Notes: a model not told the origin generated them from the sequence alone. A DNA stretch of 64,000 nucleotides from Simiduia aestuariiviva (GCF_014192475.1 NZ_JACHXZ010000001.1:916110-980109); one strand, 5' to 3'. Counted from the first letter of the stretch, positions 57,053 through 64,000 are shown. Translations and numbers: made by a program.

Positions 57053-57078
57053 GGGGCAGCTTAGGCTGCCCCTTTTTT
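57053..57078 (+). terminator. Rho-independent terminator after the subtilisin gene
   Basis: GGGGCAGC / GCTGCCCC arms around TTAG, followed by TTTTTT, 23 bases past the stop. Confidence 0.88.
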
Positions 57079-57149
57079 ATGGCCGTCAATTTTTAGGTCT
57101 ACTTTTTTGTGGCTTCGTTGCGACAGATGGCCGTGCGATCTTGACCTGC

Positions 57150-57165
57150 TGCGACAAGTGTCGCA
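57150..57165. promoter_or_regulatory. Probable BlaI-type operator
   Basis: Perfect palindrome TGCGACAAGTGTCGCA, 85 bases before the regulator gene. A matching half-site TTGCGACAG lies at 57118 and a degraded one (TGTGTCGTATCA) at 57177. Palindromes of GACA/TGTC half-sites ahead of BlaI/MecI genes are the usual autoregulatory operators. Confidence 0.6.
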
Positions 57166-57250
57166 TCATGGTGATCTGTGTCGTATCACGAGCCCTGTCA
57201 CCGCTCTTTTATGGTTGACGGGCGGCAACATTGTTTAACGAGGTCATTAC

Positions 57251-57631
57251 ATGGAGCACCACAAGCCGTCGCCGACGGAGCTCACCTTGCTGAAATCACT
57301 CTGGCGCCAAGAGCCGCAGAGTGCCCGGGAGTTACACGATCAAGTCCAGCAGGCCTTGGGTTGGTCTTATTCGTCAACTCGGAAAACCTTGGATCGCATG
57401 GTGGAAAAAACCCTGGTGGTTGCGGAAGAGGTGCACGGGTTGAAGGTCTATCGAGCGAAAGCGAGCAAGGTCAGCACCTTGGCTCATTTTGTGAAAGACT
57501 TTTCTCGCCGCGTGCTGGAGGTGGATGGGCCACTGCCGGTCTCGATGTTTGTAGACAGTAAACTGTTGGACCCATCAGAAATGCGCGACCTTGAGCGCTT
57601 GCTCGCGGAGCAGGGAGATGAAGATGAATAG
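57251..57631 (+). CDS. BlaI/MecI-family winged-helix repressor
   Basis: 126 residues. PTELTLLKSLWRQEPQSARELHDQVQQALGWSYSSTRKTLDRMVEKTLVVAEEVHGLKVYRA split across the wHTH is the family core, followed by the dimerisation/cleavage helix region (LAHFVKDFSRRVLEV). GAGG precedes the ATG. It overlaps the next gene by eight bases, an M56-type peptidase, the classic repressor-sensor pair. In BlaI/BlaR1 systems the M56 protease leads to repressor cleavage. Confidence 0.93.
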   Translation: MEHHKPSPTELTLLKSLWRQEPQSARELHDQVQQALGWSYSSTRKTLDRMVEKTLVVAEEVHGLKVYRAKASKVSTLAHFVKDFSRRVLEVDGPLPVSMFVDSKLLDPSEMRDLERLLAEQGDEDE

Positions 57632-59078
57632 TGGGTTAGCCATCGCGACAGACTTTACCGTTTTCAGTATTTTTTTGGTGTTATTCAGCGCCGCAGTTTA
57701 CGGGCTAACCCTACTGGCGGACCGTTACTGGGTGGTAGCGGCACAGTGGCGCAGTTTTTGGTTGCTGGCAGTAGGCTGCTGCCTATTGCCCATAGTGGTT
57801 GTGCTCTTGCCCGCCAAAAATTTACCGCCATCTTTTTTGACATTGCCGGATCTCGCAACGGTAGCACTCACTGCAAATGAAGTGTTGCCTCAAGCGCAGA
57901 GGGTTGCCACTGGCACAGACTTCACTGTGTGGTTGTGTGTTGTTTGGATGGTGTTAGTGGTTGGTGTTGCTCTCTCTCGCATCACTGTTGCGGTGCTAAA
58001 AAGTTGGCAGCTGCGTCGTTGGCTTGGACAAACGCCTGCCGTCCTTAATTGCGATCAAACTGCAACCTCGCGGTATCTCAAGCGGCTACAGCGCCAAAAG
58101 CGTTTGACAATTCGCGTCACAGAACGCCGTTGCTCCCCCTTTGTGATTGGTCTTTTACGTCCAACGTTGGTGATCTCTAAAGTCTCTCTGTCTGCGTTAA
58201 ATTTGCGGCAGTTTCAATTGATGGTTAGACATGAACTTACCCATCTGGGTCGTGCTGATACGGTATTTGCCTGTGTAGCCCTGTGCCTGCGCTGCCTGTT
58301 TTGGTTTAACCCGTTTTTATTGCGCCTTCTGGACCAATTTAATTGGGCTGTTGAATCGAGCTGTGACAACGCCGTTTTGCAAAAGCGCCCGCATTTGGCA
58401 CAAACCTACGCGCAGGCCATGCTCAATATTTTGCGCGCAACCCAAAGCGGCGAGCCCATTGCTGCAGTGGCATTTATTAAACACACAAGGAGAACAACAA
58501 CCATGCGAATGCAACGAATTTTGAATGTGGCCCACACTGCGCAATGCAATTGGATGCACCGCCTGCTAACGGCTTGTGGTGTGACGGTATTGGTAGCTGG
58601 TGCATTTCTAGTGCAGCCAGGCTCGGCCCTCGCTGGTAGTGGCGAACACTGTAGTTGGGTTAACCCGGTGCCCAGTGCACGACTCACATCGAGCTTTGGG
58701 CAAAAAAAGGACCGGTTTCACAAGGGCGTGGATTTGGCTATTGGCAAAGGCGCTCCGGTGTTGGCTGCCGCCGATGGCAAGGTGCTGGTATCGACCGATG
58801 TTTGGGGCGACAAAGTCAATTACGGAAAAATCATCATCATCGATCACGGTGATGGCTTGCGCAGCCTCTACTCACACCTGGATTCGCGGGCAGTGGCAGC
58901 GGGTGATCGCGTCTCCGGCGGTGATAAAATTGGTGCAGTGGGGGAAACGGGTAAAGTCACTGGGCCACACTTACACTTTGAAATTCTAAAAGGTGAGCAA
59001 CAGGTAGATCCTGCGCAATATGTTGAATTGCCCTCTACCCGAAAACAGGCGAGTTTGCGCCTGCCGCCGGTGATGTAG
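57624..59078 (+). CDS. M56 (BlaR1-type) membrane peptidase fused to an M23 peptidase
   Basis: 484 residues from the ATG at 57624 (AGGGAG six bases upstream). Three N-terminal TM helices, then the gluzincin motif HELTH (His203, Glu204, His207) facing the cytoplasm in BlaR1-like proteins, a fourth TM (LLTACGVTVLVAGAFLV), and instead of a penicillin-binding sensor an exported LytM/M23 domain with HKGVD (His366, Asp370), SHLDS (His418) and HLHFE (His449, His451). M23 enzymes cut peptidoglycan cross-bridges. The domain may sense or process cell-wall peptides and signal to the repressor encoded upstream. M23/M56 fusions occur elsewhere. Confidence 0.9.
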   Translation: MNSGLAIATDFTVFSIFLVLFSAAVYGLTLLADRYWVVAAQWRSFWLLAVGCCLLPIVVVLLPAKNLPPSFLTLPDLATVALTANEVLPQAQRVATGTDFTVWLCVVWMVLVVGVALSRITVAVLKSWQLRRWLGQTPAVLNCDQTATSRYLKRLQRQKRLTIRVTERRCSPFVIGLLRPTLVISKVSLSALNLRQFQLMVRHELTHLGRADTVFACVALCLRCLFWFNPFLLRLLDQFNWAVESSCDNAVLQKRPHLAQTYAQAMLNILRATQSGEPIAAVAFIKHTRRTTTMRMQRILNVAHTAQCNWMHRLLTACGVTVLVAGAFLVQPGSALAGSGEHCSWVNPVPSARLTSSFGQKKDRFHKGVDLAIGKGAPVLAAADGKVLVSTDVWGDKVNYGKIIIIDHGDGLRSLYSHLDSRAVAAGDRVSGGDKIGAVGETGKVTGPHLHFEILKGEQQVDPAQYVELPSTRKQASLRLPPVM

Positions 59079-59083
59079 AAGCC

Positions 59084-59162
59084 GCGTAAGCTGGAGTAAA
59101 TCATGAGTAAGCTGGTGTAAATCATGAATAAGTTGCTGTAAATCATGAATAAGTTGCTGTAA
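59084..59162 (+). repeat. 21-bp tandem repeat, three full units and one partial
   Basis: Unit ATCATGAATAAGTTGCTGTAA: copies at 59121-59141 and 59142-59162 are identical, 59100-59120 differs at a few positions, and 59084-59099 is a partial unit. It lies between the peptidase stop and its terminator. Each unit contains ATG and TAA in frame, so no protein is made through it. Confidence 0.85.
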
Positions 59163-59188
59163 ATAACCTGAAAATTTCAGCACAGAAA

Positions 59189-59221
59189 TAAAAAGCCGGC
59201 ATCAGTGATGCCGGCTTTTTA
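59189..59221. terminator. Bidirectional rho-independent terminator
   Basis: Stem GCCGGCATC (59195-59203) / GATGCCGGC (59207-59215) with AGT loop; AAAA before and TTTTT after, so it works for the M56-M23 gene (+) and for the convergent dehydrogenase gene (-). Confidence 0.88.
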
Positions 59222-59284
59222 TTGCAAGGTGAACGTTTGCAATTTTTAGAACAGGGATGTTTCTGAAAAATCCTAACTCAGGTT

Positions 59285-60397
59285 TTATATGGCCGGATTC
59301 ACCAAAAACTTGGTGCCGGTTTTCTTTTCTGTGTAGCGTTTTATCACCTCGGGCTTCAGCATATCCTTGAGGGTAATCTCTTCGGTAAATTGGCTGGCAA
59401 ACGTGGTTTTGATATTTTTTGCCACCCGCTGCTGCAGTTCTGCGGCGCGCTCCATACCCACCTTGGCAATAAAACGTGGCAACAACCAGCCGCCCACACC
59501 CCAGCTCATGCCGTAGGCGCGGCGCAAAATGGTGGGGCTTACATCCAGTGCGCCATATAAATACACCTGCTTGTAGGTATCGGAGCCATAGGTGTTCAGG
59601 CCCTTGATGTCGCGGCTTAGGTGGGCCTCCATGGTGGCCAGAATATCGCTCGCAAGCTCGCCACCGCCTGTGGCATCAAAGGCCAGTGTGGCGCCGGTGG
59701 CGGCAATGGCGGCGTACAAATCCTTGCGGTAGCTCTCAAGACTTGAATCCACCACGTATTGCGCGCCTTGCGCTTTTAAAAGCTCGGCCTGCTCGGGCTT
59801 GCGCACCACATTCACCAAGGGCACCTTGTCTTCAATGCAAATGCGATTCAGCATTTGCCCAAGGTTAGAGGCCGCCGCCGTGTGTACCAGTGCCGTGTGG
59901 CCCTCCATGCGCATGGTTTCCACCATGCCTAATGCCGTAAGCGGGTTAACAAAAGAAGAGGCCGCCTCGCGCGGGGTAATGCCCTCCTGGTGGGGCAGGC
60001 AGCTGTGCATAGGCACGCAGCAGTATTGCGCGTAGCAAGCGCCGCCCATCACCGCCACGGTTTTGCCAAGTAGGTGCTCGGCGCCTTTACCGGCCTTTTC
60101 AACCACACCGGCGCCTTCGTTGCCCACGGGCAGCGCCTGATCCCAACGGGATTTCATGGCGCCAAGCCACGATTGCAACACCGGCGCGCGCAGTGCCATA
60201 CCATCGTCGCTCAACTTGGCCTCGCGCATTTCGGCAGGGCCAAACAGCGGCCACATGTCAGACGGGTTAATAGGCGCTGCCTGCATGCGCACCAGCACCT
60301 GCCCGGCCGCCGGTTCCGGCACCGCCACCTCCCGCAAACTCACTTCCAGCGCACCGCTTTGCTTGATCTCAGAAAACAGCTGTAGGGCCTTGGTCAT
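59285..60397 (-). CDS. Zinc-type alcohol dehydrogenase-like (MDR) oxidoreductase
   Basis: 370 residues. GroES-like N-terminal domain (EVAVPEPAAGQVLVRMQAAPINPSDMWPLFG; GNEGAGVVEKAG near 95) and a Rossmann domain (TALVHTAAASNLGQMLNRIC; LAFDATGGGELASDIL). Structural and catalytic zinc Cys clusters are absent, placing it with quinone oxidoreductase/enoyl reductase-type MDRs. It uses NAD(P)H; the substrate is unknown. GC-rich, with C/G-ending codons. A 179-base copy of its 5' part lies downstream of the next module (62321-62499). Confidence 0.88.
   Translation of the reverse strand: MTKALQLFSEIKQSGALEVSLREVAVPEPAAGQVLVRMQAAPINPSDMWPLFGPAEMREAKLSDDGMALRAPVLQSWLGAMKSRWDQALPVGNEGAGVVEKAGKGAEHLLGKTVAVMGGACYAQYCCVPMHSCLPHQEGITPREAASSFVNPLTALGMVETMRMEGHTALVHTAAASNLGQMLNRICIEDKVPLVNVVRKPEQAELLKAQGAQYVVDSSLESYRKDLYAAIAATGATLAFDATGGGELASDILATMEAHLSRDIKGLNTYGSDTYKQVYLYGALDVSPTILRRAYGMSWGVGGWLLPRFIAKVGMERAAELQQRVAKNIKTTFASQFTEEITLKDMLKPEVIKRYTEKKTGTKFLVNPAI
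60171..60349. repeat. 179-bp direct repeat, copy A (within the dehydrogenase gene)
   Basis: Identical in length to copy B at 62321-62499, with nine mismatches by my hand alignment (about 95 percent identity) and no indel. This copy is the intact gene (codons about 17-76). Confidence 0.93.
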
Positions 60398-60754
60398 AAT
60401 GTGTCCTTTTGGTATCTGTGTGGAATGGGTAAAGCATAGCGGTGCATGGCCAAAATGGAAAAGGGGTAGGGCGGCAGGCTAGCGTGGTGAGTGAGGAGCG
60501 GTGGGCTCGCTCTGGTCAATACGGGCAAGAAAGAGCGATGTAGTGGCTGTTCGGCTATGGTTGGCTAGCAGGCTATTGAAAAACGTTGGCGAGGCAGTTT
60601 TGTTATGACTGGTATTGGCACGGTCGTATAGTAAATTGGCGTAAGCGCCCGTTGTTTAACCAAGCTTGAAAAAGTAACATGCCTTGGCAGCTGGCTTCCG
60701 CTTAATATTATTTGGCGGGTGGCTCCACAATTTATCAATACAAAGGACTGTATT
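60398..60754. other. Intergenic interval at the left edge of the accessory module
   Basis: 357 bases between the divergent dehydrogenase and membrane-toxin-like genes. No RNA gene, terminator or mobile-element end can be supported. Composition drifts from GC-rich to AT-richer toward 60750. Confidence 0.35.
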
Positions 60755-61696
60755 ATGGCAAACCCCATCCCCTACAATCACGTTTCACCGCACACCTCGA
60801 ATAATTTTCAACAGCAGCAGGCCCTTGCAATGTCGCTGCGGAGAAACGACACCACAATGGTAGCACTGACGGCTAGCGAATTTTTGGCTTACGCCGTTTC
60901 CGTCAAGGAAAGTCAGGGCTTGAGCCGTAGCCAAATAACCGAGTGGTTGGGAGCTGTATCGGGCGAATCAGTCGCGTCGGTCCACCAAGGTTGGGAGCAA
61001 TATAAAGACAATGGTAAATATTTAGGGTCTTTTCTGCCAGTGCTTGCTGATGGTAAAAAATTGGCCCTGTTAGCAGCTGATCTAAAACGAGGCGGCAAGG
61101 TGTTTTCAAAGTACAAGGTCAACGTGAGTGGTGGTAAAGCCTATGTGGTTATTGCCGGTTACGCAGGCCTAAGGCAACACCTTACAGCGTCGCGCTATTT
61201 GGCCAACAACCCAAAAGTTGTCAGTTTGGGAATTGGAAAGCTGGGGCTGGCAGATACCATAAAGGGTGGAATTAAAGTTTCAGTAATATTTACAGTGGCC
61301 TTCCACGCACTAGAACAGTTAATGAATGACAAAATGACCTGGCATAGTTTTGTTGCTGGAGTAACTGTTGACATTGTTTCTGCAGCAACGGGTGGTGCAA
61401 TTGCTTGGGCGGCAATTTCTTCTGTTGTCACTGGCGCTGCGATGGTAGCAATAGGGCCTATGGTCGCCGTGGTGATAGTAGGTGCGGTGTTGACTATTGG
61501 CCTTGGCTATGCGGCAGAGCAATTAGGTCTAGAAGATAAGCTGGCTCAGATGTTAATAGATGCCGAACAAAGAGCCAGGAAAAACTTTAATCAAACTAGA
61601 CGTGAGTTTAGAAAGGGTCTGAGTTATGCAGATGAAGATCCCATCGGCTTTATGCACCGACTTTTTGGCGTACCCTATTTTGACAGGTTTAAATAA
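60755..61696 (+). CDS. Putative membrane-inserting toxin/effector, family not recognised
   Basis: 313 residues, AAAGGA before the ATG. The N-terminal 190 residues are soluble: a Gln-rich start (NFQQQQALAMSLRR), helices through KESQGLSRSQITEWLG, and a small domain YVVIAGYAGLRQHLTASRYL. Residues about 199-253 are continuous Gly/Ala/Val-rich hydrophobic sequence with glycine-zipper-like spacing (AATGGAIAWAAISS, GAAMVAIGPMVAVVIVGAVL), followed by a charged amphipathic tail (LIDAEQRARKNFNQTRREFRKG). No signal peptide. The layout resembles pore- or membrane-disrupting effectors with late membrane segments; the adjacent membrane protein gene fits a cognate immunity protein. Function is inferred. Confidence 0.6.
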   Translation: MANPIPYNHVSPHTSNNFQQQQALAMSLRRNDTTMVALTASEFLAYAVSVKESQGLSRSQITEWLGAVSGESVASVHQGWEQYKDNGKYLGSFLPVLADGKKLALLAADLKRGGKVFSKYKVNVSGGKAYVVIAGYAGLRQHLTASRYLANNPKVVSLGIGKLGLADTIKGGIKVSVIFTVAFHALEQLMNDKMTWHSFVAGVTVDIVSAATGGAIAWAAISSVVTGAAMVAIGPMVAVVIVGAVLTIGLGYAAEQLGLEDKLAQMLIDAEQRARKNFNQTRREFRKGLSYADEDPIGFMHRLFGVPYFDRFK

Positions 61697-61698
61697 GC

Positions 61699-62289
61699 AT
61701 GCCTTCTGAAACTCAAATTGATTTAAAAACTCCAATGGTTCGGCTGAAGTACTTTTTGCTGGCCTGCGCAATGATTAGTGGGGCGTGTGGCGTTTTATTT
61801 TTTATGCTGCCTGATTTTGTCAATAATTGGAATGCAATACACGAAGGTGCGTTGGCAATTTCTTTATCGCCTTGGGTGTTGCCTGCATCAATAGGGTCGC
61901 TCGTGTTGTTGTTAATCGCTTGGGCCTTGCTGCTTCGTCTGGTAGACAAAGATACTGGCTCGCACTATCAGCATGTGTTATATGCAGCGACCATTGTGGG
62001 CGTTGTCGCAATTCTAGTGCGGATACCTATGGGCTTCGTCTTAGATAGCTATCTTGGTTCAAAAAACTATTCTTACTGTCCTTGGTTCACTTCAGCGTCA
62101 AACTTTAGTCCTCCAGTTTGGGTGCGAAAGCCACAATACTGCGTTGCTAATTCCAGCCATGTGCAAAGAATGCTAATGGATTGGATAGAGTCTAGGCCTC
62201 ATGGCGGCAGAGAGGTGACTGTAGACGAAGTACATCAAAAGGCTGCAGAGCTTATGGAAGCGCATGCGGCGGGTGAACACGTTTATTAG
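61699..62289 (+). CDS. Small membrane protein, putative cognate immunity protein
   Basis: 196 residues, starting two bases after the upstream stop. Three hydrophobic helices (YFLLACAMISGACGVLFFML; VLPASIGSLVLLLIAWALLL; VLYAATIVGVVAILVRIPMG), then a Cys/aromatic loop (NYSYCPWFTSASNF, PQYCVANSS) and a soluble helical C terminus. The YxxCP...P...C pattern recalls small DUF1240-type membrane proteins, without certainty. Membrane location and coupling to a membrane-inserting partner are consistent with immunity; not proven. Confidence 0.6.
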   Translation: MPSETQIDLKTPMVRLKYFLLACAMISGACGVLFFMLPDFVNNWNAIHEGALAISLSPWVLPASIGSLVLLLIAWALLLRLVDKDTGSHYQHVLYAATIVGVVAILVRIPMGFVLDSYLGSKNYSYCPWFTSASNFSPPVWVRKPQYCVANSSHVQRMLMDWIESRPHGGREVTVDEVHQKAAELMEAHAAGEHVY

Positions 62290-62320
62290 TAGGTTTTAAA
62301 GGCTGTTCTGTTAGGCACAG

Positions 62321-62499
62321 GATTGCAACACCGATGCGCGCAGCGCCATGCCATCGTTGCTCAACTTGGCCTCGCGCATTTCGGCAGGGCCAAACAGCGG
62401 CCACATGTCAGACGGGTTAATAGGCGCTGCCTGCATGCGCACCAGCACCTGCCCCGCGGCCGGCTCCGGCACCGCCACCTCCTGCAAACTCACTTCCAG
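62321..62499 (-). pseudogene. Broken 5' fragment of the MDR dehydrogenase gene (direct repeat copy B)
   Basis: 179 bases matching 60171-60349. On the minus strand it encodes QEVAVPEPAAGQVLVRMQAA and continues through the GroES-like start, then ends abruptly (VLQSCA, stop) where the genuine gene continues SWLGAMKSR. The upstream (right) side also diverges at once, so both start and rest are missing. It marks the right edge of the accessory module. Confidence 0.88.
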
Positions 62500-62534
62500 A
62501 TCCCAGGGGCGGCACTTCGCAGCGGCCGCTAAAA

Positions 62535-62640
62535 GGGTGGGGAATCAGGTTTCGCAGGGCGAAGTCTCTTCACAAGACCAAGGGCTTGCTTTGGGTGCCG
62601 TGTCTTGCCCACCAAAGAACGGTAACTCGTTCCGGTCGAT
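62535..62640. repeat. ~100-bp interspersed repeat, copy 1
   Basis: Begins GGGTGGGGAATCAGGT and ends GGTAACTCGTTCCGGTCGAT; shares the same start, the block ACAAGACCAAGGGC and the same end with copy 2 at 63827-63926. The middle contains a potential hairpin (CTTTGGGTG / CCACCAAAG) that is diverged between copies. No protein is encoded. Confidence 0.75.
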
Positions 62641-62678
62641 AGCAAAGAGGCAGGCCTGTCAGGCAGTTAGTGTGTAGG

Positions 62679-63278
62679 TCACGGCAGTGAGTGTGTAACA
62701 ACGAAGCGCTCGATATCCTCTATCTCCAATGCGCCAATATTCTTGAGGCTCTTGTGAAAGCTAGCAATTTTTTCAAACGCTTCTTGTGAGCCTTCTCTTG
62801 TGCAGAATTTCTGTACTTCATTTGGGCTGATGTTGTGACAAAGCATGATGCAAAGCGCCTGAACGAGAGACTGCTTGTCTTGCCAATGGAAGTAGGCCGC
62901 AAGGCGATCTTTAACTACATCGATGGCCTGCAAGATCGGTATTGCGCCTTGCGCTGTTTGAAATTCGGTATGGTTGGTAATGAATTCGTCGCCAACTGAA
63001 AGTGGCGCCGAGGGAAACTCGACAACAATATCGGTTTCGTCACTTACAAATACCCGGCCCTTTTTCTGAAATCCCAATGCGTTCATGGCACTTTGTAAAG
63101 CGCGGGGTGATTGGTAAGAAATATCTACCATATCAATATCTTTGGTCAGGTAGCGGTTGTAGGTATAGCAGGCAACTGCTAAGCCGCCTACTAACACCAC
63201 GTCGATATTCCTAGCTTTTAAATGCTGCGCAATATAACCCGCGAGCTGTAGCATTGAAAATTGGGAGATATCTGTCAT
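62679..63278 (-). CDS. Nucleotidyltransferase-fold protein (DUF6036/AbiEii-like)
   Basis: 199 residues. VVLVGGLAVACYTYNRYLTKDIDMVDI near residue 28-54 is the minimal nucleotidyltransferase motif GG-x-A...(T)xDxD. DETDIVVEFP supplies a third Asp. The C-terminal half is helical (AIDVVKDRLAAYFHWQDKQSLVQAL), as in AbiEii/DUF6036 toxins or antitoxin-like NTases. The ATG overlaps the stop of the HTH gene by four bases (ATGA). In type IV AbiE systems the NTase is the toxin and the HTH protein the antitoxin. Confidence 0.8.
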   Translation of the reverse strand: MTDISQFSMLQLAGYIAQHLKARNIDVVLVGGLAVACYTYNRYLTKDIDMVDISYQSPRALQSAMNALGFQKKGRVFVSDETDIVVEFPSAPLSVGDEFITNHTEFQTAQGAIPILQAIDVVKDRLAAYFHWQDKQSLVQALCIMLCHNISPNEVQKFCTREGSQEAFEKIASFHKSLKNIGALEIEDIERFVVTHSLP

Positions 63279-63679
63279 AGCTTCGATTTGGCTTGTTCTG
63301 TGGTTTTACTGCGCGATACCTTTAATGATTTTTCGTCGGCATAAACCACTGGCTTCTCTGCTTTCCTGGGCCTGTTGCGCGTCATTGCGAGTTTGGTGAT
63401 TAAATCTTGCGGGTAGGCTGCAATTGCTTTTTTTATGAGGGCGGTGAGCGGTGCTAAAAAGGGGTAGCGGGGGTTCAGTTCGTACTCCTGTAACTTCCCT
63501 ATAGCACGGCTTACCACAACACCATCCTCCTCCATCCGGATAAGTTGTTTTTGTACCGCGTTTTGGGAGCTACCGTAAAATTCGGCAATTGCCTTGCCAT
63601 AACCTTTTTCGCGCAACAGCAGGTAAATCAAGATCTTTTCCTGACTTTCGGCCCGCAAAATACCTTTTAGCACAAACAT
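63275..63679 (-). CDS. Winged-helix DNA-binding protein (antitoxin/regulator candidate)
   Basis: 134 residues from the ATG at 63679; a TTG one codon earlier is possible. ILRAESQEKILIYLLLREKGYGKAIAEFYGSSQNAVQKQLIRMEEDGVVVSRAIGKLQEYELNPRYP, taken across the fold, is an ArsR/MarR-like wHTH with a beta-wing. The C-terminal tail is very basic (RNRPRKAEKP, KSLKVSRSKTTEQAKSK). It overlaps the nucleotidyltransferase gene, and the pair is flanked by repeats. The order regulator then NTase matches AbiEi/AbiEii. Confidence 0.78.
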   Translation of the reverse strand: MFVLKGILRAESQEKILIYLLLREKGYGKAIAEFYGSSQNAVQKQLIRMEEDGVVVSRAIGKLQEYELNPRYPFLAPLTALIKKAIAAYPQDLITKLAMTRNRPRKAEKPVVYADEKSLKVSRSKTTEQAKSKL

Positions 63680-63826
63680 CAATCAATACCTTTTTATACC
63701 AACTAGTGTTTTATATTAACCAATATATGGTTTTTGTAAACCAATTGTTGGCTTATTGGGGTTGTAGTGCGACCAGAGGCTGGCTTTTCGATTGTCTGTT
63801 TGATTGAGGGCTGGCGGACACTGGCG

Positions 63827-63926
63827 GGGTGGGGAATCAGGTCCCAGCAGGGTGACGTCTCTTTACAAGACCAAGGGCGGCTTTCTTTGGGTTACGTTTA
63901 AAGAAAGGTAACTCGCCCCGGTCGAT
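63827..63926. repeat. ~100-bp interspersed repeat, copy 2
   Basis: Same borders as copy 1 at 62535-62640. Its core has a clear inverted repeat CTTTCTTT / AAAGAAAG around an 11-base loop, next to GGTAACTCG. The two copies are in direct orientation and bracket the HTH-nucleotidyltransferase pair. Confidence 0.75.
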
Positions 63927-63940
63927 CCCGGGGAAAGATA

Positions 63941-63994
63941 GGAAGTTGTGGTGGCTGTCCCGCTAAGGGAAGTTGTGGTGGCTGTCCCGCTAAG
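63941..63994. repeat. 27-bp tandem repeat, two units at the window edge
   Basis: Two identical copies of a 27-base unit starting GGAAGTTGTGGTGGCTGTCC and ending CGCTAAG. The array may continue beyond the window; the next six bases (GGATAG) only partly match. Confidence 0.9.
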
Positions 63995-64000
63995 GGATAG

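Noticed and set aside
60540-60620. Insertion-sequence end near 60570 (GCAGGCTATTGAAAAAC)
   Set aside because: It looks like a common IS-flank string, but no matching inverted end, target duplication or transposase is visible.
62535-63926. Repeats as integron attC sites
   Set aside because: They lack the paired GTTRRRY and RYYYAAC core sites, no integrase gene is present, and the enclosed operon has two genes with its own overlap.

Overview
The window looks like a chromosomal segment of a free-living, probably marine, polymer-degrading gammaproteobacterium (Cellvibrionales-like). This is an inference from gene content: secreted S9 and S8 peptidases, PPC-domain protease, two secreted PHB-depolymerase-type esterases, diguanylate cyclases, SstT, COX15 and a nitrate assimilation cluster. 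No rRNA, tRNA, CRISPR array or transposase gene was seen, so the genus cannot be fixed from this window.

Layout. 1-30 kb is mostly housekeeping and secreted-hydrolase content: a truncated TAP-like hydrolase, sstT, an SMI1/KNR4 protein, a beta-propeller diguanylate cyclase, a DPP-IV-like peptidase, a second diguanylate cyclase, a large PHB-depolymerase-like protein with thrombospondin type-3 repeats, heme A synthase, a YtcJ-like amidohydrolase, a second S9 peptidase, an enoyl-CoA hydratase with a dienoyl-CoA-reductase-like SDR, an amidase, an ArsR/SRPBCC pair with visible operators, a lipase and a second PHB depolymerase.

29.5-44.2 kb is a nitrate assimilation island. Leftward: nitrate reductase catalytic subunit, a fused DmsB-DmsC-type electron-transfer/membrane subunit, a small unknown protein and moaA. 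Rightward: cobA (siroheme), nirB, nirD, then an NNP nitrate transporter and a PP2C phosphatase-kinase fusion. Leftward again: a NIT-domain-like nitrate sensor candidate. All four transcription units carry a GG-N10-GC sigma-54-type element upstream, and two are preceded by NtrC-like GCAC-N7-GTGC palindromes, so the whole island appears wired to nitrogen limitation. The DmsBC fusion suggests that nitrate reduction is fed from the quinol pool.

44.3-50.2 kb is a tightly overlapping five-gene operon (flavin monooxygenase, BASS transporter, epimerase, SDR, TauE/SafE) divergent from an AraC regulator.

50.3-64 kb is accessory in character. A gene with a host-like C-rich start and an AT-rich body (50.3 kb) plus an adjacent partner looks like a toxin or effector with its cognate protein. 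A second two-gene module (60.8-62.3 kb: Gly/Ala-rich membrane-inserting protein plus a three-TM protein) lies between a dehydrogenase gene and a 179-bp, 95 percent identical broken copy of that gene's 5' part. A third module, an HTH plus nucleotidyltransferase pair (62.7-63.7 kb), lies between two copies of a different ~100-bp repeat. Between them are an M24 peptidase, a membrane protein, a subtilisin with two PPC domains, and a BlaI-type regulator with an M56-M23 metallopeptidase fusion. All functions are read from sequence motifs only; no database search was run.
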